Shown one piece after another: positions 61,401 through 64,000 of a DNA stretch of 64,000 nt (its first letter is position 1; the number at the start of each line of letters is the position of its first letter). The notes under the pieces were generated by a model. The model worked only from the letters and a program-made list of their open reading frames with translations. It made no database searches and was not told the DNA's origin. Location: the NCBI RefSeq assembly GCF_009674495.1, contig NZ_WKJN01000009.1:156173-220172 (forward strand), read 5' to 3'. Origin of the DNA: Duganella alba (GTDB taxonomy: Bacteria > Pseudomonadota > Gammaproteobacteria > Burkholderiales > Burkholderiaceae_D). The position numbers were made by a program, and so were the translations under genes.

Positions 61401-64000
61401 CACGCGATCTCCGGGCTAACGATCAATCGTCCCGGCGAGAGCAATGTCGGCCTGTTTGGACAGGTCGCCACCGGCACCATCCGCGACCTGACGCTCAATG
61501 GCGCCGCCGTTACCGGGGCCAGCAACGTCGGCGCGCTGGCCGGTTATGTGTCGCAAGGGTTGGGCTATATCAGCAACGTCAATGTCAGCGGCCAGGTCAC
61601 GGGTATCGGCAACGCCGGCGCCCTGGTCGGCAACAATGGCGGCCTGATTACCGGTTCCGGCAGCAGCGGCAGCGTGACCGGGCTGGGCGGCTATAACGCA
61701 TCCAATATCGGCGGGCTGGTGGGCCGCAATACCAACCAGGTGGCCGACTCGTGGTCGAGCGCCGATGTCGTCAGCCACGGCCAGGGCTATACCGGCGGGC
61801 TGGTGGGCAGCAATACCGGCAGCGGCCAGGTGTTGCGCTCGTTCGCCAGCGGCTCGGTGGACAGCTCCGGCGAAATCATTGGCGGCCTGGTGGGCGACAA
61901 TAACAACTACGCCAGCATCAGCCTGTCCTATGCCACCGGCAGCGTCAGCGGCGGGCGCAATGTCGGCGGACTGGCGGGACGGAATACGGATTCCGCGTCG
62001 ATCAGCAATGCCTATGCGACCGGCGACGTCAGCGGCAATTTCAACGACTACAGCGTCAACCATCAGAATATAGGCGGCCTGATCGGCGATCTGTATGGCG
62101 GCAGTGTCAGCAACGTCTACAGCATTGGCGTGGTCAATGGCTACGGCTTCGATGGCGGCGTGCATGGCGCGGTGGGGGCGCACGAAAGCGGGACGCTGAC
62201 GCACGGCTATTTCAACCTGGACACGGCCGGCACCAACAGCGACCCGGCCGGCGCCACCGGACTCACTTCGGACGAGATGACGCGCGGCGCCAGCTATGCC
62301 GGCTTCGACCTGGCGTCGACCTGGCGCATTTACGATGGCCACACCACGCCGCTGCTGAAGAATTTCCTGACGCCGTACCAGGTGACCGTCACCGGCGGCG
62401 GCAACGTCACCAAAATCTATGACGGCACCCCCGACACGGCCTTCACCGGCACCACTGGCACGCTGCCATCCGGCATCAACGGCAACCTGGGTTTTGACGG
62501 CGCCGTCAACGTCGGCACTTATGGCGTAGGCGGCCTGTGGTCCACCACCTACGATATCAGCTACACCGGCGCGACCGCGTCGCAGCTGACCATCACGCCG
62601 CGCACGGTGACCGCCACCGTCAGCGCCAGCAAGGTCTACGACGGCAACACCTTCCTGGAAGGGCAGGCCAGCTACACCTTCAGCGGCCTGGTCGGCTCGG
62701 ACATGCTGGGCGCATATGGTCTGGTCCAGTTCGACAACAAGAATGTCGGCACCAACAAAACGCTGACCTCCACTGGTACTGAACTCACCGGCAACTACTA
62801 CGGCAACTATGTGCTGTCGAACGCCACCGTCACCGGCAACAGCGGCACCATCACGGCGGCGCCGCTGGCCACCTGGACCGGCACCGGCCCCGGCTTGTGG
62901 AGTGCCAGCAGCAACTGGCTGAACGGCCTGGTGCCCGAAGGCGCCAACGTGCTGACCGCCGCGTTGGGCGGCAGCGCCGGTCTGATCACCTATGACGGTA
63001 CGGCCGGCAACACCACGCTGGTGACGCTGACCTCGACCGGCGCGCCGCTGACGCTCACCGGCGGCAAACTGACGCTGACCGGCAGCGGCGATGCGGCCTC
63101 CAACTTTGCCGGCACGCTGACGCAGAACGGCGGTGGCCTGGATGTGCTGGGCCGCCTGCACGCCAACACGCTGGTGCTGACCAGCGGCGTGTTGAACGGC
63201 ATCGGCAGCTACAGCCAGCTGGAAACGGACGGCCTGACCCAGACCGGCGGCGTCATCAACAGCGCCGGCGCGGTCAGCATCGGCAGTAGCGGCAATATCA
63301 CGCTTGGCAATATTCACGCGCACAGCCTGCTGCTGAACACGGGGCTGACCGGGTCCATCACGCAGAACAGCGGCACCCAGCTGGTGGCCGATACGGTGAA
63401 TGCGAACGCCCACGGGGACATCACGCTCACCAACAGCAATCAGGTGGGGGCGTTTGCCGCCGGCGCTTCCGGCGCAGGGAATATCGCACTGAACAACACG
63501 GTATCCAGCGGCGAGCTGGAACTGGGGCCGTTGACCGCACCGGGCAATATCGTCATCGACAACCATGGCGGCATCCATACCGCCGGCGCGATTTCGGGCG
63601 GCGGGCTGGTGTCGATCACCGCGCACAGCCCGGTAACCATCAACGATGCGATCAGCGGCAACGACATCCAGCTGGCGGCCAGCACCGACATCACGCTGAA
63701 CAGCAACTCGCAGCTGTTGTCCAGCCACGCCATCGGCCTGACGGCCGGCGCCAATATTCTGCTGGGCGGGGTGTTGTCGGTGCCGTCGGGCGGCAGCATC
63801 AGCGCCGTCGCCACCAGCGGCAATATTTCCACCAGCAGCGGTACGCAGATCAACAGTGCCGGTTCGCCGGTGTCGCTGTCGGCGCCGAACGGGACGGTCA
63901 GCACGCAGGGTGGCATCTTCGGCGCTGGCACGGTGCCGGTGGTTAATCAAAGCCCGGCGGCGGCCGCTGCGGCCGCCGCGGCTGCGCAGGCCGCCGCCCA
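58425..64000 (+). CDS. Giant filamentous haemagglutinin-type adhesin, 3' end beyond the window
   Basis: Open from its ATG through the right edge: at least 1,858 residues. The signal peptide is MKANRPHNLRRKALAVLVAACYG with SAHA before the cleavage site. The secretion (TPS) domain has NAIINWQGFSIG, NRITGQDPTQILGSLQSNGKVFLINPNGIVFG. A long beta-helix follows. Around 61530-62150 are seven GLUG-like G-G-L-V-G repeats; around 62380-62860 are two YDG domains (KIYDGTPDTAF, KVYDGNTFLEG). After this an autotransporter-like segment WTGTGPGLWSASSNW begins, and an Ala-rich run ends the window. No TpsB transporter gene is in view. AGAGGATG precedes the ATG. Confidence 0.92.
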   Translation, partial: MKANRPHNLRRKALAVLVAACYGSAHAAPVNPVVVAGQATFNQQGKTYTITNTPNAIINWQGFSIGADEITRFVQQSSDSRVLNRITGQDPTQILGSLQSNGKVFLINPNGIVFGAGARVDVNGLVASSLNISNADFLAGKNNFDGAANAGKVSNQGTITTPSGGQIFLIAPAVENSGIISSPNGDVVLAAGHSVQLFDSNDPNVQVVVSSPSDQALNLGSIVAQGGRVGVYGALVNQRGVINANSAVRGENGKIVLKASGTTLVEAGSVTSASGSNLNTGGDILLLGQQVGVTGNAVVDASGAAGGGTLLVGGDYQGKNAAVMNAQQAYLGKDAVLRADATDSGNGGKVVVWSDQATQMFGTISARGGASGGNGGQVETSGHYLNMQGTVDTRAPKGVSGSLLLDPSDVYISVDGSNVAGMVNGGVLPLVGSVFVDTSAVKDSLLLTGVLQTALLTTDVTISTANANGTGSGVISVLSPLEWSSSRSLNLQANSDIQLKAGITGIYGGLNMTAGGAITQVTSPIDALKVSSVNAIAAGSITLDNNSNTIGGAATLVSNGGNVTLTAVNVNLGASSAAGTLTANAYNGDLLVSGNISGAGGVTLASNKAGGAVTIDQAVTSSAGNISLMADKMTLNGAISASTQHSVQLQPNQDSVNIVVGGSAADGTGVLGLSEAELQHISLAPNGLLSIGTSFNNSAATGTLTVDGSLDLHSSLSGGGLLLQTQSGALNINSGAALTVPGVISLQILTSGDHRVSNAGTVSSNSNINIFAGTMTLAGGTLSAPSVSLESTNQINLGATGNPANTLALTNADLASASTAPNLYVSVNGGNPTGDIVVSAPISTAHNLNLTAQRNIALQSSLNTGGLRLDTPGNISATGDVAVSGVFELTNGSWSQNSGTLPAFSATDFRLTGGSFLRVQGGDGSLSLPYQLADAYGLQGAATLAAYNAYVLNGDIDASGTAAWNNPTGLAAAGFKPISTDGYYTGVFDGAGHAISGLTINRPGESNVGLFGQVATGTIRDLTLNGAAVTGASNVGALAGYVSQGLGYISNVNVSGQVTGIGNAGALVGNNGGLITGSGSSGSVTGLGGYNASNIGGLVGRNTNQVADSWSSADVVSHGQGYTGGLVGSNTGSGQVLRSFASGSVDSSGEIIGGLVGDNNNYASISLSYATGSVSGGRNVGGLAGRNTDSASISNAYATGDVSGNFNDYSVNHQNIGGLIGDLYGGSVSNVYSIGVVNGYGFDGGVHGAVGAHESGTLTHGYFNLDTAGTNSDPAGATGLTSDEMTRGASYAGFDLASTWRIYDGHTTPLLKNFLTPYQVTVTGGGNVTKIYDGTPDTAFTGTTGTLPSGINGNLGFDGAVNVGTYGVGGLWSTTYDISYTGATASQLTITPRTVTATVSASKVYDGNTFLEGQASYTFSGLVGSDMLGAYGLVQFDNKNVGTNKTLTSTGTELTGNYYGNYVLSNATVTGNSGTITAAPLATWTGTGPGLWSASSNWLNGLVPEGANVLTAALGGSAGLITYDGTAGNTTLVTLTSTGAPLTLTGGKLTLTGSGDAASNFAGTLTQNGGGLDVLGRLHANTLVLTSGVLNGIGSYSQLETDGLTQTGGVINSAGAVSIGSSGNITLGNIHAHSLLLNTGLTGSITQNSGTQLVADTVNANAHGDITLTNSNQVGAFAAGASGAGNIALNNTVSSGELELGPLTAPGNIVIDNHGGIHTAGAISGGGLVSITAHSPVTINDAISGNDIQLAASTDITLNSNSQLLSSHAIGLTAGANILLGGVLSVPSGGSISAVATSGNISTSSGTQINSAGSPVSLSAPNGTVSTQGGIFGAGTVPVVNQSPAAAAAAAAAAQAAA

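Noticed and set aside
58305..63950. Two very long minus-strand frames opposite the adhesin
   Set aside because: The plus frame is open to the edge with signal peptide, TPS, GLUG and YDG features; the antisense frames have biased composition.

Overview
The window is high-GC chromosomal DNA from a betaproteobacterium. The gene orders leuC-ecn-leuD-leuB-asd-fimV-truA-trpFBA-accD-folC-SPOR-cvpA-purF and rpsF-priB-rpsR-rplI-dnaB, together with HemP, CheZ, a ligase-associated repair cluster and a large haemagglutinin-type adhesin, point to Burkholderiales, most likely Oxalobacteraceae (Massilia/Duganella/Janthinobacterium group). This placement comes from synteny and family recollection, not from a search.

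Layout. 0.2-6.3 kb: a small hypothetical gene, then a tightly coupled exonuclease/ATP-dependent ligase/Lhr-like helicase/metallophosphoesterase repair operon. 6.3-7.3 kb: a KGG-type stress protein and a pyridoxamine-oxidase-fold protein. 7.4-11.8 kb: a Fur-controlled operon (PepSY membrane protein, DUF2271, DUF4198, ApbE flavin transferase, flavodoxin/FAD reductase). 11.9-13.9 kb: a second, opposite-strand Fur-type locus (hemP, an unknown gene, DUF2325). 14.1-16.3 kb: a Crp/Fnr regulator, a NarL-type response regulator and a universal stress protein. 16.6-19.3 kb: cheZ-cheA. 19.5-37.9 kb: leucine, aspartate-family and tryptophan biosynthesis, fimV, truA, accD, folC, cvpA, purF and a PLP sulfhydrylase-type enzyme, interrupted by a BrnT-type toxin-antitoxin pair. 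38.0-42.7 kb: lexA with two SOS boxes, a secreted protein, then the rpsF-priB-rpsR-rplI ribosomal/primosomal cluster and dnaB. 42.8-44.4 kb: a phosphate-transport pair (DUF47 and PiT). 44.5-44.8 kb: a decayed ORF6N gene. 45.3-50.3 kb: an unusual cluster combining TusA-like and DsrE-like sulfur-carrier proteins, a PhnCDE-type ABC importer and a TusA-core-MetE fusion. 50.4-54.1 kb: assorted enzymes and a stand-alone protein resembling the N-terminal domain of cyanophycin synthetase. 54.3-58.2 kb: a coupled GAF/HD-GYP phosphodiesterase and CHASE2 adenylate cyclase. 58.4 kb to the right edge: the first 5.6 kb of a giant secreted adhesin.

The strongest candidates for under-described biology are the TusA/DsrE/PhnCDE/core-MetE cluster, the Fur-ApbE operon in which the exported DUF2271 protein carries a flavinylation-type motif, the hemP-DUF2325 operon, the apparent CTG start of priB, the BrnT pair with an atypical partner and an operator-like repeat on its promoter, and a family of 30-bp palindromes and one 92-bp palindrome placed just after gene ends. 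No rRNA, tRNA, CRISPR array, insertion sequence or prophage was recognised.
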